A DNA stretch of 64,000 nt from Marsupella aquatica (lineage: Eukaryota; Marchantiophyta), in assembly GCA_973895155.1 (NCBI GenBank), contig OZ316893.1:2790001-2854000 (forward strand), given 5' to 3'. The notes beneath the pieces were generated by a model. That model saw only the letters and a program-made list of their open reading frames with translations, did not search any database and was not told where the DNA came from. The number at the start of each line of letters is the position of its first letter. Positions within the stretch are counted from its first letter, which is position 1. Made by a program: the position numbers and the translations under genes. Shown piece after piece: positions 42,437 to 54,615 of this stretch.

Positions 42437-43948
42437 ATGAGGATGCGAGCTGCAAAATCCGCGACCACGCTCTTCGGGAGTGAGATGGCGGAGCAGGATT
42501 CCGCTCCGTCGGTGACCAGCTCGTTCTTCGCTCACGTGAGGGAAAACGTCAGGTGCGAGAGCCTGAGCAGCGTGTGGGACGAAGTGAATGGATCGTTGGG
42601 CGATTTGGGAACCTTTCTGCCGCTGCTCTTGACCTTGGCGTTCGTGAATGGCGTCGATTTGGGCACCACGCTGATGTTCACGGGACTGTACAACATCGTC
42701 ACTGGCGTAGTGTTCGGAATTCCAATGCCCGTGCAGCCCATGAAGTACATCTTCGCTGCAGCGATCGCTGACAACGACCCCATGACGGTGCCTCAGATCA
42801 TGGCGGCGGGGCTCTGGACCGCTCTCGCGCTGCTCGTATGTGGCGTCACAGGCCTCATGAGCATCGCCACGCGGTTGGTGCCCACTCCAGTCATCCGAGG
42901 ATTCCAGCTCTCGCAAGGGATCCTCTTCGGGATCACAGCGGTGAACTACATCGTCTACAAGCAGGATCTCTCGACGGGGACTATTCTGGGGAAACGGGAG
43001 TGGATGGGAACCGATGGAATCGTTCTAGCCCTCGTTGCTCTTGTGTTTGTGATGCTGGTCTCCGGTCCGGGTGATGATATGGTCCAGCAGACTGATGAGA
43101 AGACATACACGACGGGGATCGGAGAGGAAGGGTCCGTTCGTGGAGGAGTGCTCACTCAAAGTCTCCTGCAAGGTAATGACATTCTGGATACTGTGCCAGA
43201 AGAAGATGAAGAGATTGGCAACCCAAACCTCAATCCGAGTGTGGAAGTGGCCAGACCGCTGGGCATTCCCTCAGCCTTGATTGTTTTTGTCATTGGACTG
43301 GCTCTCGCTCTCATTCGGGACCCGAGCACGCTGACGGAAATTCAGCTGGGGCCTGTGATGCCGAAATTTGTATATATATCCTGGGAGGATTGGAAGATTG
43401 GATTCTTGCGTGGAGCGGCTGGGCAAATTCCGCTTTCACTCATCAGCACCGTCGTTGCGGTGACGAAGCTTTCCCACAATTTGTTCCCGGGGAAGAAAAA
43501 TGTGAGCGCTACGGCTATCTCGTCCGTCGTAGGGGTGTTCAATCTCGTGGGCTGTTGGTTTGGGACAGTCCCGGTCGAGTGTGGAGCCGGAGGTCTCGCA
43601 GCGCAATTCCGATTTGGGGCTCGAGATGGATGGGCGGTGATAATGCTGGGAGGGGCGAAGCTCTTCCTTGGCCTTCTTCTGGGAAGCTCGCTGTTGCTGC
43701 TGCTGTCGCAATTTCCGATTGGGTTACTGGGAGTGATACTTCTTCTCGCTGGATCCGAGCTTGCGATGTTTTGCCGCGACCAGACGACTCGTCTCGATGC
43801 ATTTGTGATGATCGCATGTGCCACGGCGATTTTGTCCGGCTTGAGCGCACCCGTGGGATTTGCTTGTGGTTTCGCTACGTTCCTGCTCGTCAAGTTCCGG
43901 CAATTGCACCTCTCGTCGAACGCGGTCACGGCCTATCTGCACTGGTAG
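42437..43948 (+). CDS. MOT1: Molybdate transporter, MOT1 (SULTR5) family (503 residues)
   Basis: This membrane protein should carry molybdate, which cells need for molybdenum cofactor. The chosen ATG at 42437 (MRMRAAKSATTLF) is the first in frame; later ATGs are possible. The frame is intronless, as known for plant MOT1 genes. Visible family motifs are the N-terminal NGSLGDLGTFLPLLL, PVQPMKYIFAAAIA near residue 98, IRGFQLSQGILFGI and GTVPVECGAGGLAAQFRFG. About ten hydrophobic segments are present. There is no STAS domain, which separates MOT1 from ordinary SulP sulfate transporters. A hydrophilic acidic loop (about residues 215-272, with DTVPEEDEEIGN) divides the membrane segments. No damage is seen. 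Plasma membrane or internal membrane location cannot be decided from sequence. Confidence 0.95.
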   Translation: MRMRAAKSATTLFGSEMAEQDSAPSVTSSFFAHVRENVRCESLSSVWDEVNGSLGDLGTFLPLLLTLAFVNGVDLGTTLMFTGLYNIVTGVVFGIPMPVQPMKYIFAAAIADNDPMTVPQIMAAGLWTALALLVCGVTGLMSIATRLVPTPVIRGFQLSQGILFGITAVNYIVYKQDLSTGTILGKREWMGTDGIVLALVALVFVMLVSGPGDDMVQQTDEKTYTTGIGEEGSVRGGVLTQSLLQGNDILDTVPEEDEEIGNPNLNPSVEVARPLGIPSALIVFVIGLALALIRDPSTLTEIQLGPVMPKFVYISWEDWKIGFLRGAAGQIPLSLISTVVAVTKLSHNLFPGKKNVSATAISSVVGVFNLVGCWFGTVPVECGAGGLAAQFRFGARDGWAVIMLGGAKLFLGLLLGSSLLLLLSQFPIGLLGVILLLAGSELAMFCRDQTTRLDAFVMIACATAILSGLSAPVGFACGFATFLLVKFRQLHLSSNAVTAYLHW

Positions 43949-46900
43949 CTTCTCATCTGACTGGTATTTATAGACATTGATTCTTATCATTTGCTCGCCT
44001 TCAATCTTGGGGACGAATAAATACACCTGCAAGAAACTGAAGAGATGCATTTGTCACGTACCGAGCGGGTTTAGATTGAGAGCTAGCGTTTCACCCAGTT
44101 GCAGTCGGGACAGTACTGCTGGAGGTACACTGGGATGGTACACCAGATATGGCTGACGATCATGCGTATCTGATGTGATCGCTGATCCTAGCTAATTGTC
44201 CCATTTCGTCTGAGCTCTGGCGACAAACAGCATGGGAATTACGAATACCGGCAAAGCTGAGGCTTCCTTCGAGGTTGACTACGCATGAGGTGGGCCGCTC
44301 TAGTTCGGGGGTCACGGGATGAACTGACTTAGTTTATCAGGGGCCGGAATCAAAGGTTGACCGTGATTTTTGCTTGGGATGGCCCAATTTGATCGAGAGG
44401 ACAAGATCACTAGGGCACTCGATGGGATGCTAATATGAGGTTTTCTCGCGACAATTCAATGTACTGTATACCACAGCGAGAGCTCTTACCGGATGCTGCT
44501 GCTATGCAAAGAAGACACATGACCACCGGAGCAATCTGCCGTGATCCAACTTTCCTTGTAGCCACGAGAAGGGCACGAACGATTCGGAGGAAATCGTTGC
44601 CTTGTTCTCCATGATTGCATTGCCTTTCGGAGGCGCCGAGTTGGTCTCGAAATGTCGATTCCGTTGCCTCTTCTGCTGTTGGATTTCATCACATGTCTGG
44701 AGGATTTCGACAGTCCTATCCAGTCAGTCTGCTTCAGATGGTGAATCATAGGGAGAAGGTAGTAGAAACAAGTACTGGATGAGACGCGCCAATGAATTGC
44801 AGTACCAGCAAATCCATCGCAGAATACGACAGTGGCGGCGGAGGGTAGTATCCAGCAAAGACTCATAAAGATCGTCATGAATGGAACAGCAGGTGCGAAA
44901 GAGAATGTAATGGACCATTCCTGAGTAGGCCCAGCCATCGCTCCTGCGGAGTGCGGACCCATTCCTGAAGATCTAAAATAGGTCAGTCTTCGCCACATCC
45001 ACAATCCCTCGGTCTACCTCAAAGGAGCGCTTCTGATGGTCGGTCACTTTAGTTGAGTAGATGTGATGGCCCAAAAATGGCCCCAAAATACTTTGGTTTG
45101 GTTCCAATACTTTGGTTCTATTTGGTTCCAATACTTTTGTTCCAATACATTGTCTGTTATATTTTGTAACTAGGCCTACTTTGTCTTTTGTAACTAGGCC
45201 TCATTTTTTGGGATGATGACTTTATCATTGAGCAAAATAAAGTATTTTCTCCATAGTATTGTACATGTGTACATATACTACAACAAGAGACAAAAGGAGA
45301 TGAGAGAGAGCATTTAATGTTTTGTTTCTTTCTAGAGAATGTTTATTGCTATTGAATTCTTTTTTTTTCTTCATTTGGAAAAGGGTTACCTACTTATGTA
45401 CAGCATCTTTGAAGAAGGGTGAGTTTTTCTTTAGAAAGAATCATACTGAGAATTTATATTTTCTTTTAATCTTTGGAAACACTTAAGTTAAATGAAAGGG
45501 ATGGATATAAAAGGGAAGTGGATAATTTACTTTATTCTCTGTAATTTTTAATGTGTTTGTTTTTTCTTTTTTAATTTCTTTTTTCTTTAAATGAAATGGG
45601 TGACCTGGGACACTCTTTCCAAGGGGCTGAATAAGAGGGGCGACTCTTTGGGCTAATAAGAGAGGAGGGATCAAAAAAAGGAGGTGAGGAATAATTGTTA
45701 ACAAATAAAAAAATGTATTCTTCACTTGAAGAGTACCTGCTGGTTCCAAGGGGCTAAGTAAGAGGGGAGGAAGAAAAAGGAGGGGACTTTTTGTGTTTCT
45801 ATTTCTTCTTCATCTGGCTGTTTAGGACAAAGGATGGACATGGAACACATGGATGGTCTTTTTTAAGAGAAATGATGGACATGGAACTCATAAATGATTG
45901 CTTTTAGATTATTTTCTTTGTTTGAGGGTGGACTATAGAGGATTAAGGGTATATATCTTAAAGGAGGGGAGGAATAAAAACACAAAAAAAGACATTTTTA
46001 TTCTTTGGTGGGGATGGAGAAGGTTACCTTAAGGGGAGGGATAAAAAAGGGTAAAGGAAATGTTTTTTTAATTGTTGAGATATTATATTCTTTGAATCAG
46101 TTATTTTCAATCTTTTAGGGTGGGTGGGATGGAGGTTTAAGTGTATTTTAAGGGGACGAATATAAAAGTTAGACAAAAAGGGAGAGTTTTTATTTTTATT
46201 AATCTTTGTTCAAAATTTTCTTTGCTTTTATCCTTTTTCTTGCAAGAGGGGCTTAACACTATTTGAGGGAGTTCTTAATAAAGTAACAAATATGAAATGA
46301 AACTCAAAACAGAAAAATATATTCTTATTTTCTTTGTCTAAACTTCTCATGCAATTATAAGCACAAATCTAGATTTTTGTTTGAGTTATTATAGGAGAAT
46401 GGGTTGGGTGTACTTTTACTTAGGTTAGGTGTGATATTAATCAGGACCTAATTAGGTAATTGGGCTGAACTATGTTCAGTTTTTGTGATGAGCGCCTAAA
46501 AATGTCTTCAAAAGTTTTTCTCCGCAAGTTATTGTCTCCGCGAAGTACTTTGTATTGTTTTTCTTGGCAAGACTCATCCACAACAAATTCCACTTCTTTT
46601 GACGTTTATCTGTTTTTGCACAAATGAACTCAACAATGGGATGCAAAGCCATCCAAAAAGTTCATGAGAGAAGACCCAAAAGTCCATGTCTATATCATTT
46701 GATTCATGCCCAGAGTTATATTATGCTGGTCAAAATTACCAAGTGGGACCTGATAGGGCTGTCGCTCAAAATGGAGCTTCTAACTTCCGGATATTAATTG
46801 TACAATAAAATAAAATAATATTAATAACCTATTTGGGGCATTAATTGTGTTCATCTTCATTCTCTTATAGTAGAGTTGCCAAAATCTTATGACTTTTAAG

Positions 46901-48258
46901 ACCATATATTTTTGCATAGACAAGCTACAGCAGTTTGGGTACATAGTACCTTCAAGAATGTAATCCATGCATACATCCTTATCTGCTAATTGTTTGCATG
47001 GTTGTGAAACAAATATTAAGGTCACAAAATACAATAAAGTGGGGTGAAAGCTTCAAGTTTTATCAGATGTGAGTTCACTCGGCGTCACTCCCTAATCAAT
47101 CAATTTGGCCCCAGAGTCAAGTGAACCGCAAACAAGTTGTTGAAGACAAAGGGATTCTTTTCCATGATGTAACACTCTCTTGAACTCAATCAATTCTAGA
47201 TAACTCTTGGTTTTTCAAGAATAATTGGAATATGTAGTCAATCATGTTTGAAACATGGTTTTCATCCGCAAAATAACACAACCACCAAGAGATACCCACA
47301 AGGTTTGAGGAGGCGAGCAGCAACTGCCAAGCTACTTTGATTGGGAGGGAGGGTGTGGGAATTGAGGGAGGCTGTGACCTGCAGCTAGGGCAAAGGCAAT
47401 GGGCCTTGCAAGGCCTCAGGCAGGCCCTGCAAACCACGGGGACCAGGAAAATTAGTCTAGCAAGGGCAGGGTGATTATGGCTTGGGCAGGGTTGGTGGCC
47501 ATCTTACACCCTGAGTTGTGGTTTAACACACCTAGTAGCCGTGTCATAGTTCAGCCTTTGTGACCGACCCCTTCAGTCACGGGCCTGGTTAATGATATCC
47601 TTGCCCTCAATCCAACTATCCAATCCAATCGCATCTGCGATGAGGTTGCATGTCGGTCCAGCCGTATTCAGTCCTACAGAGGACCGTAGCCATAGCTTTC
47701 CAAAATGTCAAGTATCAAAAGAAGATTAAGGCAGTCGACAACATGAGTCACGGTTTCCCACTCATTTGAATACAATGAGGGACAAAACTCAATGTCGAAT
47801 TGGTTCGGTTTACAGGCGAGGGTAATATGTTTTTGACTCAGCTGTCCATATTGTTCAAATGAGCGATTCCCATCTTCAGGGTGCAAGAGTTGCAAAATTT
47901 AACATTACGAATGCACCACTGATTTCAGCGAACAAACAACAGGCTCTGGTCTTCAACTAGGTTTACATGATTGTACCTTGTAAATCGCATTGCATTACCT
48001 AAAGTTCCTCGTAATCTAATGGTGTATTCTTTGGTGGATGAATGTACCTTAGATGATCCGCCACAAGCATTCGGAATCGACAGTGTGATTACTGCACGAT
48101 ATTAAAGTGCAGGGTATCGATTATGGTCGTCTCTCTGTAAGTCCACACTCTGTAAGTGTAAACCCTGCCTTACTGCAAGGAGTCCCGTTCTTCCCTTTTC
48201 ACACTGAGTTAGCGCTTTTGTGGCACCTTTTTGTGAGTGCAAAACAGGCCAGAAAACC
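43949..48258. other. Intergenic, with small repeats
   Basis: The left end should hold the MOT1 3' untranslated region. A tripled TTTGGTTCCAATACTTT-like unit lies at about 45093-45150. From 45300 to 46330 the plus strand is A- and G-rich with recurring AAGGGGAGGG. No gene, RNA or element end is supported. Confidence 0.4.
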
Positions 48259-48491
48259 TTAAACCACACCTGCCACTATGAAAGCCTCATTCCATGTCTC
48301 ACTACTCACCATAAAAGGTGGAACATTAGCACCTTTTGAGGAATACTTGCCCAAAAAAAGGTTTTGCAGTCAGCCCTTTTTGTGACACTCAAAGCCCATT
48401 TCTGAACTTGTACTCTTTAGCATGAGAGCTACTCTTTAGCATGAGAGCTACGGGTTACCCGTAGCTCTTTATAGGGGCAGGTGTGGTTTAA
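48259..48491. mobile_element. MITE family M, copy 2 (233 bp, opposite orientation)
   Basis: The termini are TTAAACCACACCTGCCACTA and its inverted partner TAGGGGCAGGTGTGGTTTAA (two mismatches). The body is the reverse complement of the copy at 35678-35896. The palindrome CTACGGGTTACCCGTAG here sits near the right end (48448-48464) beside a doubled CTCTTTAGCATGAGAGCTA. There is no coding capacity. Confidence 0.75.
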
Positions 48492-51470
48492 CTAAATTAC
48501 AACTTTATGATGGAAAAACCTTGATCAGTGTATATGCATACTCATGGGTACGGCGCATTATTCACTGGCATATCGACATAGACAAAAAATTGCACTTACA
48601 GGGTGGGTGATCACGTTTAGGGCAGGGATGTACAAATCTAGTGTGGGAGTCATGAGAATGTTCACTCATAGAGGGGCTGATTTTGCAGATGGAGGCACTC
48701 TAGCTCTCATTGAGAAATGCACAATTCCATGTTTTTGCACTTGTCATAGTGCCCCCATGTTAAATGCATACCAGATATTTCTTCACATGGAGTGCGTACC
48801 TAGTGAGAAAACCATAGTAGCAGGAGCTGTCCTTCCTGGTGGGGTAGTGGGGTTTGTTTGTTGAGTCTCGTTGGAGTGCCAGAACCTGGAGATTCATTAT
48901 GGGTGGCCAAGCTTCGCCCACGCGAAGTTTCAGATGTAGGCCTCAGACCAAACCTACTTGATCCTAATAGGCCCATCCATACACTATACAGAACACTTCA
49001 ATTATATTGGGGTCATCCTTCACAATAAATTTTAGGGCCATTTTGGGGCCTCGTGGGAAGTGCACATCAAAAAGTGAGAACAATCCTCAATCATTTATAT
49101 CAAAAGAATTGGGATTATCAGTGTGTCCAACCTATGTACATTTGACACAGTACACCCTATGTTGCTAAGTTTGAGCCTCCATCACTTCAGTTCAACCACC
49201 AAATACAGTAGACTGGTTTGAAAGATTATAGTCTTGCCATGTGCTGTGGTCCTGGGGCTCCACAATCCAGACATTCCTTTGGACTAGCCCCCGACCAAAA
49301 CCCTGTATTATTATTTGTTGTCTCCAAAGGTGAACATTGGTGATGTAGCTGCAGACTACTAATGCCATGCTATTTAAGGCAATCATTCAAAAACTATAAA
49401 AGGGTGGAGCAGTCTCGAAGTATGTGCAAAGGTGTGTGAGCTACAGAAGAGTGACAAAGATTCTCAAGCTAAATCCAATATCACAAGCCCAATGATTGCC
49501 CAAGTTGTCCTTATGACCACTATTAGCATTGCAATTGTTTTGTCCTCGTGACCGCTATTATCATAGAAAAATTATTCATGGGGACATGTGAGTAGGCCAA
49601 TAATTAATTTTTTCTACAAAAATAACACATCATGTGGAACAAAAAATAAGGTCATTTAAATGGTTCATAGAGAAATGTTTTTTTTTTAATTGGGAAGAAC
49701 ATTAGTGTCTTTTAAATCTAATTTTTTAGATTTACAAGACCATTAAATTTTTTTTAAATTGGAATATTTTTTAAGGGGCTTTAAAATATTAGTTTGCTTA
49801 CATTTAGGGGGTCCGAGGTTTAAAAATGTTACAGGTGATAGGGAGACCTCCATATGATCAGACCCCTGAGTTTGCCAAAACATAAACCAAGACTCTATGT
49901 GCTCAACCATGAGTCTGAACCAAAGTTTTAGGCTCTTCCTGAACACTTGCACTTTGTTAGCAGAAGTGCAACCATGAATCCATACTTAGGGAAGAATTCT
50001 TTGACCGAGAGTTTGACAGAACATCAACCAAGACTGAAAACCCAAACTTTGATATTGAAAGAAGCCAAATACTAATAAGAGTACAAGGCAGAGGCAAGTG
50101 AAAAGGCTCAATTTTGTATGATTGATCAAGTTATGTACCCTGCGTAGACACCAACCAAAGCTGATGAAGAAGAATGGTGCAGCACTTAATTCAGCGGACT
50201 CATGGCTGCTTAGCTAACAAAAGTTTAAGTTTTCAAACAAAGCCCAGTACTTTGCCTAAGAGAGTCTTGGTTTAACATGTTATGGCAAACTCATGGTTCC
50301 CCAGCATGAGCTGCAATTGTTTCTCTGGCAGTGAAATTCTGAAAATTTGAGTTTGTTTATCAATTTGTAAATACTCTTAAGTTCACCCTTTACATTGCAG
50401 GTGGAACCGTGGTCAAAGCTTCCATCAAAAAAATTTGGGTGGAATAGGGTACCAGAACACAAACCCAAAGTTGATTCCACAACAGGAAACAAAGTTGATT
50501 GGGCCAGAGCCAACAGCACACATTGGGGACAGGGACAAGCAATTTAGGGGGCCCTAAGAGACCAGGGAAGCATTAACTTGACATAGATTTCATACAAGGT
50601 AGTCCCTGACATACCCTAACATGGCATGGTACGGTATGCTCCGGTACTCCCAATAATCCCAAACACAAGCCCACATGCTATCCTCCAGTACTAGCCCTTG
50701 CGGCTACATGCAACTCCCTCCACCTCTGGTATTTAAGTATGTACCTTGCATCACCCTCCAGAGTCCACATATTGGTAGTTATGTATGTACCTTCCTGATT
50801 CTCTGCCTTTCTTGCCCTCTACATGGTGTGCCTTGCAGATTGACTCACCAGTGATGCTCACATTTGCAAACCATTTCCTGTGATCTGATAGATTAAAGAA
50901 AAACCGTCTTTGAAGTTCTCTGGCCAAAGGTGATGCCTAAAACAAAGGTTTATATTGGGCGATTGCATCTTGGACGAGATTGCATCTTGGGGGCCTCACT
51001 CAAAGGGGGTCATATATCATGAGCAACATTTTTGGGTCATACACACCCTAACAATACATGAAAATTTTCTTAGTTACCAATTCTTTACGATTCACCTTTG
51101 GCCAGATGATTCCAAATACACAAAACTGGCTCAAAAACTCATATATTTTCTTAAAATGCTCAAAATTGGATAAAACAAGCTGACAACATTGTTATATATC
51201 CTCCCCTCAATACAATAAAAAAAAACATAAGTGCACTTGATGGGTCCAAAGAAAATAAGTGAGGACCTGAGGGACGCGGGATTGCATATTATGGTATTTA
51301 GAAATCACTGATCATTGTAGAGTAGTGGTAGACTGGTAGGGGTCTTTGGTAGGGACTGTAAGATCCAGGGCTTACATGCATGCACATATCAGAAAATGAT
51401 ACAAAAGTTTATATTCCAAATTTTGGCTTTGTGACCCTTGGTATGTAACAAAAATTACTTTCCCAAAGGC
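48492..51470. other. Intergenic, nothing firm
   Basis: AT-rich DNA with short frames only. Around 49895-49980 there is weak similarity to 35590-35650 (AACCAAAGT, then CTGAACAC or TTGAACAC), probably an older dispersed repeat. Confidence 0.4.
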
Positions 51471-51473
51471 AAA

Positions 51474-51640
51474 AATTCCAATAAATGGGGGTCAGCATGG
51501 GGGCAAAAACTCTGGGAGACAGAATACCAAGCCAAGAAATCCAATGAATGGGGGTGTGGGGGGGGGGGGGCGCTGGCGGAATCTGGGAGACAGAAACCAA
51601 GCCAAGAAATCCAATAAAGGGGGGAAAGCAGTGGGAAAAA
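51474..51640 (+). repeat. Three diverged ~65-bp tandem units with a poly-G run
   Basis: CCAATAAATGGGGG or CCAATGAATGGGGG followed by GGGAGACAGAA and CCAAGCCAAGAAAT recurs from about 51477, 51540 and 51610. The middle unit contains a run of about 14 G (51555-51570). Confidence 0.65.
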
Positions 51641-51766
51641 ATCACGGAATATCTACAAACCTATGTAGATCTAAGAGCCTAAAGTGCCTGATAAGAGCCA
51701 AAAAGCCTAAGAGTCACAAACAAAGACCAAAGACTGGAACCCTACCCAACATAATACTAAAAGCTT

Positions 51767-52336
51767 GGTAGAGCTCAGGAGCCATGAGTAAAAGTTGTCA
51801 CCATAACTCCACCACATGGCTGCCCTGGCTGCACAAAGAACAAGGACTAGAGCCCTTCTGAACAGCAGCCTGAAAGCCTGAAAGACACACGCACTGGAAA
51901 GTCTCATAGAGCTCCCCGGTTTGAACTGACGGACACATTGTCATGTTTCCCGGGCGGTTGCCCAACATGACAACCCATCACATTCTGGCTCAAAATGGGC
52001 CAAATGTCACATTTTTGCTTGTGTTCCCTGGCCGGTCCCAAACTCTCCCAAACCCCTCCCGACCCGGTCCCGAGCTCCCCCGGACTCCCCTTCCTGTCCC
52101 TTCCCAGCCCGGTCCCGGGCTCCCCCGAACTCCTCCGGACTCCCCTATCCGGCCCAGTCCCAGCCCTTCCCGTCCCTTCCCGTCCCTTCCCGGCCTGACC
52201 ACCCCGCCACCCCGGGCCCGAGTGACTGGGTGGTCGGGAGGACCGGATGAGGCGGACGATGGGCTCCAGACCCCTCATTTGCCGGGCAAGTCCAAACTGG
52301 GTAGAGCTCAGGAGCCGTGAGTAAAAGTTGTCACTA
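51767..52336 (+). repeat. 38-bp direct repeats flanking a C-rich minisatellite
   Basis: GGTAGAGCTCAGGAGCC begins a 38-bp segment at 51767-51804 that recurs at 52299-52336 with two differences. Between them lie a hairpin (51938-51947 with 51964-51973, perfect 10 bp) and a strongly C-rich tract (about 52020-52215) made of CCCGGTCCCGAGCTCCCCC-like and CGTCCCTTCC-like units. The whole may be one unrecognised non-coding insertion. Confidence 0.55.
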
Positions 52337-52860
52337 TGGCTTGTGCAGCCAAATGGCAACTCAGGCAAATTTGCACGAATTGGACTTCATGGAACTCTTA
52401 CCTCGTCGAAGGTGAGTACCAGCTGCCTTCAGAAATGCATGGAAGGCCCACGCAACAAGGAATTACACGATGCGTTACATTGTCACCATGGTAGCAAATG
52501 GATGCCGAAATGTAGTCCAACTCCTGATTGGATGTCGGGACCGTTCGTGGACGATGAGTGAACGCGCTTCAAAAACTTTTCATTCCGCATGGTGCGAAAT
52601 CTCGGCACCCACTTATGAAAGACGCAAGAAAACAAGGGAAAAGGCAAAAGAAGCCGATTATTGAAACCCGCTCCCGAACCCGCTCTTGATTCAATCGCAA
52701 ACGGACATGGCCGACAATCAGTGCTGCAACGCGAGGTGAGTGGAACAATTATTGCGGTGATGAGGTATTGAATTGCAGTCAAAGTAGTAGCGCTGGGGCA
52801 CTTGCACCGACTTGGATCCCCCACCCCCCGGGATTGTCCGTATTCTTTCTGCAGGGTTTT

Positions 52861-54615
52861 ATGGCCAGCAGCTCATCTCGACATTCTAAGCGGCCTACAC
52901 CAACTCATCCAACGCACTCAAGGCATGAAGATGATGCGCGGAGCTGCCCTCCGACCAAGACGCTGGGGACCAGACTTACTCCTTCCATACCCACCCTCCT
53001 AACTCAAGAGATTTTTTACATTCCGAAGGAGGTCCTCCAGTTTGGTACTAAGCGGATTTATGGAAACAAGGTCGTGCTCGGATTCGAATCTGAATTTGAC
53101 ACCCGCCTGGCCCAAGATTGGATCTCGGCGTACAATCAGGAGCATGAAATTAAGCTGTCCTTACATGACGAGCTGCCCCAGGCTCTTTTTGTGGTTCAAT
53201 TTGACGCGAATGTGGGGGACCATGTCAAAAAGAGCTTAATCAACGCCTCCCCTCTCAAAGCTCTGGACCGTTTTGCAGCCATCAACGACTACACGCCTCA
53301 GTTTGATCCATGCAACACACTGGGCTTCAAGCATCTGGTCTCTGTCTACATCAAGCAGGGTAGCCCGGAGATTTACGAGTACATCAAATTTGTGGTGGCC
53401 CCCATCGGACGTTTCATCCGTGCTAAGCAAGCACCTGGCACTGAAAATCACCACATTTCTGCAATCGTCGAAACCACTCTCAAGGTGTTCCCTGCATACG
53501 GTAAATTCCAACTCAGCAACCCTGGCACCACTACCATTTACTTTGACTACATCGGCAGAAACCTTCGCTGCTGCTTTTGCTTTTCCTACAGGCATTTTGC
53601 TTCAAAGTGCCCGCTACCACGACCACCATTCTTCAAGGATCAAAATCTACAATTCAACTCCCTAGGCGGAGAGGCGGTCCATCCAATTGCGTCATCCCAA
53701 ACGACAAAACAAAAGGGCCGATTGGATGCTGTGGTGTATCAGCAATGTCAAGAAGCGGCCCACAAGGCAGCCAACCGGGCCAGAGCTGAGGCAGATTACT
53801 GGAGGGGTCGTGCGGAAGAGCAACAGCAGAGGGAGGAAGCTGAACTTCAACACCTTGCGGAAAGAGCTGCGGATTTTGAAGCGGAACAAGCCTCCAAGAG
53901 CACCAACAACCCCATAGCCTCGGCTACTCACGACTCCACCAAGCCACCTCCCCTGGGCAACTCTTCTCGCAAAAACCTGCGCAAAACCCATCACAAGATT
54001 GCGAAGAATTCCCGGCGGCAACTGGGCAATTCAAACTCCGATACGCCTCAGGGCACACGAAGTAGCCCAAGGGAGACCAAATCGCACCATCCAGCAGGCA
54101 GTGGCTTCACTAGCCGCACCATTTCGGTGGCAACACCCAAAGAACCGGTTATCACCGCCAGTCCGGCACATCCCCACCCCAATCCACGAAAACCTCCGAG
54201 GCGGGTATGGGTCGTCAAACCAACCCAAGCGACCGGGCCAACAACTCTGGCTACGGAGGCAATGCCGATTGCTGTTGAGGTGACTCACTCCATCTCTGGG
54301 ATCCCTCCATCAAATTCGGTCTCCCCCCAGCCTCCCATTGATTTGGCGAACGTCACCATCCGCAAACGCCCCTTTTCTCGTGAACCCTCCGAGACCGACT
54401 CTGATCCATTGCCCCTCTCACCTAGTGAAACACCCACTCGAGCAAAACGCCCAAGACTTTTGGAACCCACACATCAAGCTCCGTCTTGCCTTAAGATCCC
54501 TCCAACTCACGATGCCCAATCTCACCATTCTGACCTACAACATGCGAGGTTTGGCATCACGCACAAGGCGCCTACGAGCCCGCTTCATCCTGGAGGGGCT
54601 GCAACGTTCCCCTGA
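52861..54615 (+). CDS. L1 ORF1 protein, gag-like with zinc knuckle (584 residues)
   Basis: The start is the ATG at 52861 (MASSSSRHSKRP), 64 bases inside the element. The frame extends further left into the flanking DNA, but with no ATG. Residues about 45-235 form the domain typical of plant L1 ORF1 (DUF4283-like; LGFESEFDTRLAQDW, FVVQFDANVGD). It is followed by a CX2CX4HX4C knuckle, CCFCFSYRHFASKC, at about 236-250, which binds element RNA. A coiled, charged segment (RARAEADYWRGRAEEQQQ) and a long Pro/Ser/Thr-rich tail follow. The end overlaps the start of ORF2 by about 100 bases in another frame. No stop or frameshift is seen, unlike ORF2. Confidence 0.85.
   Translation: MASSSSRHSKRPTPTHPTHSRHEDDARSCPPTKTLGTRLTPSIPTLLTQEIFYIPKEVLQFGTKRIYGNKVVLGFESEFDTRLAQDWISAYNQEHEIKLSLHDELPQALFVVQFDANVGDHVKKSLINASPLKALDRFAAINDYTPQFDPCNTLGFKHLVSVYIKQGSPEIYEYIKFVVAPIGRFIRAKQAPGTENHHISAIVETTLKVFPAYGKFQLSNPGTTTIYFDYIGRNLRCCFCFSYRHFASKCPLPRPPFFKDQNLQFNSLGGEAVHPIASSQTTKQKGRLDAVVYQQCQEAAHKAANRARAEADYWRGRAEEQQQREEAELQHLAERAADFEAEQASKSTNNPIASATHDSTKPPPLGNSSRKNLRKTHHKIAKNSRRQLGNSNSDTPQGTRSSPRETKSHHPAGSGFTSRTISVATPKEPVITASPAHPHPNPRKPPRRVWVVKPTQATGPTTLATEAMPIAVEVTHSISGIPPSNSVSPQPPIDLANVTIRKRPFSREPSETDSDPLPLSPSETPTRAKRPRLLEPTHQAPSCLKIPPTHDAQSHHSDLQHARFGITHKAPTSPLHPGGAATFP

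Noticed and set aside
42275-42916. 213-codon minus-strand frame, and similar ones to 44050
   Set aside because: Antisense shadows of the GC-biased MOT1 coding sequence.
44486-45004. 172-codon minus-strand frame
   Set aside because: Its first codon is TTG, no motif is recognised, and it lies where the MOT1 downstream region is expected.
48544-48864. 106-codon plus-strand frame right after MITE copy 2
   Set aside because: Has an ATG but no recognisable domain or gene context.
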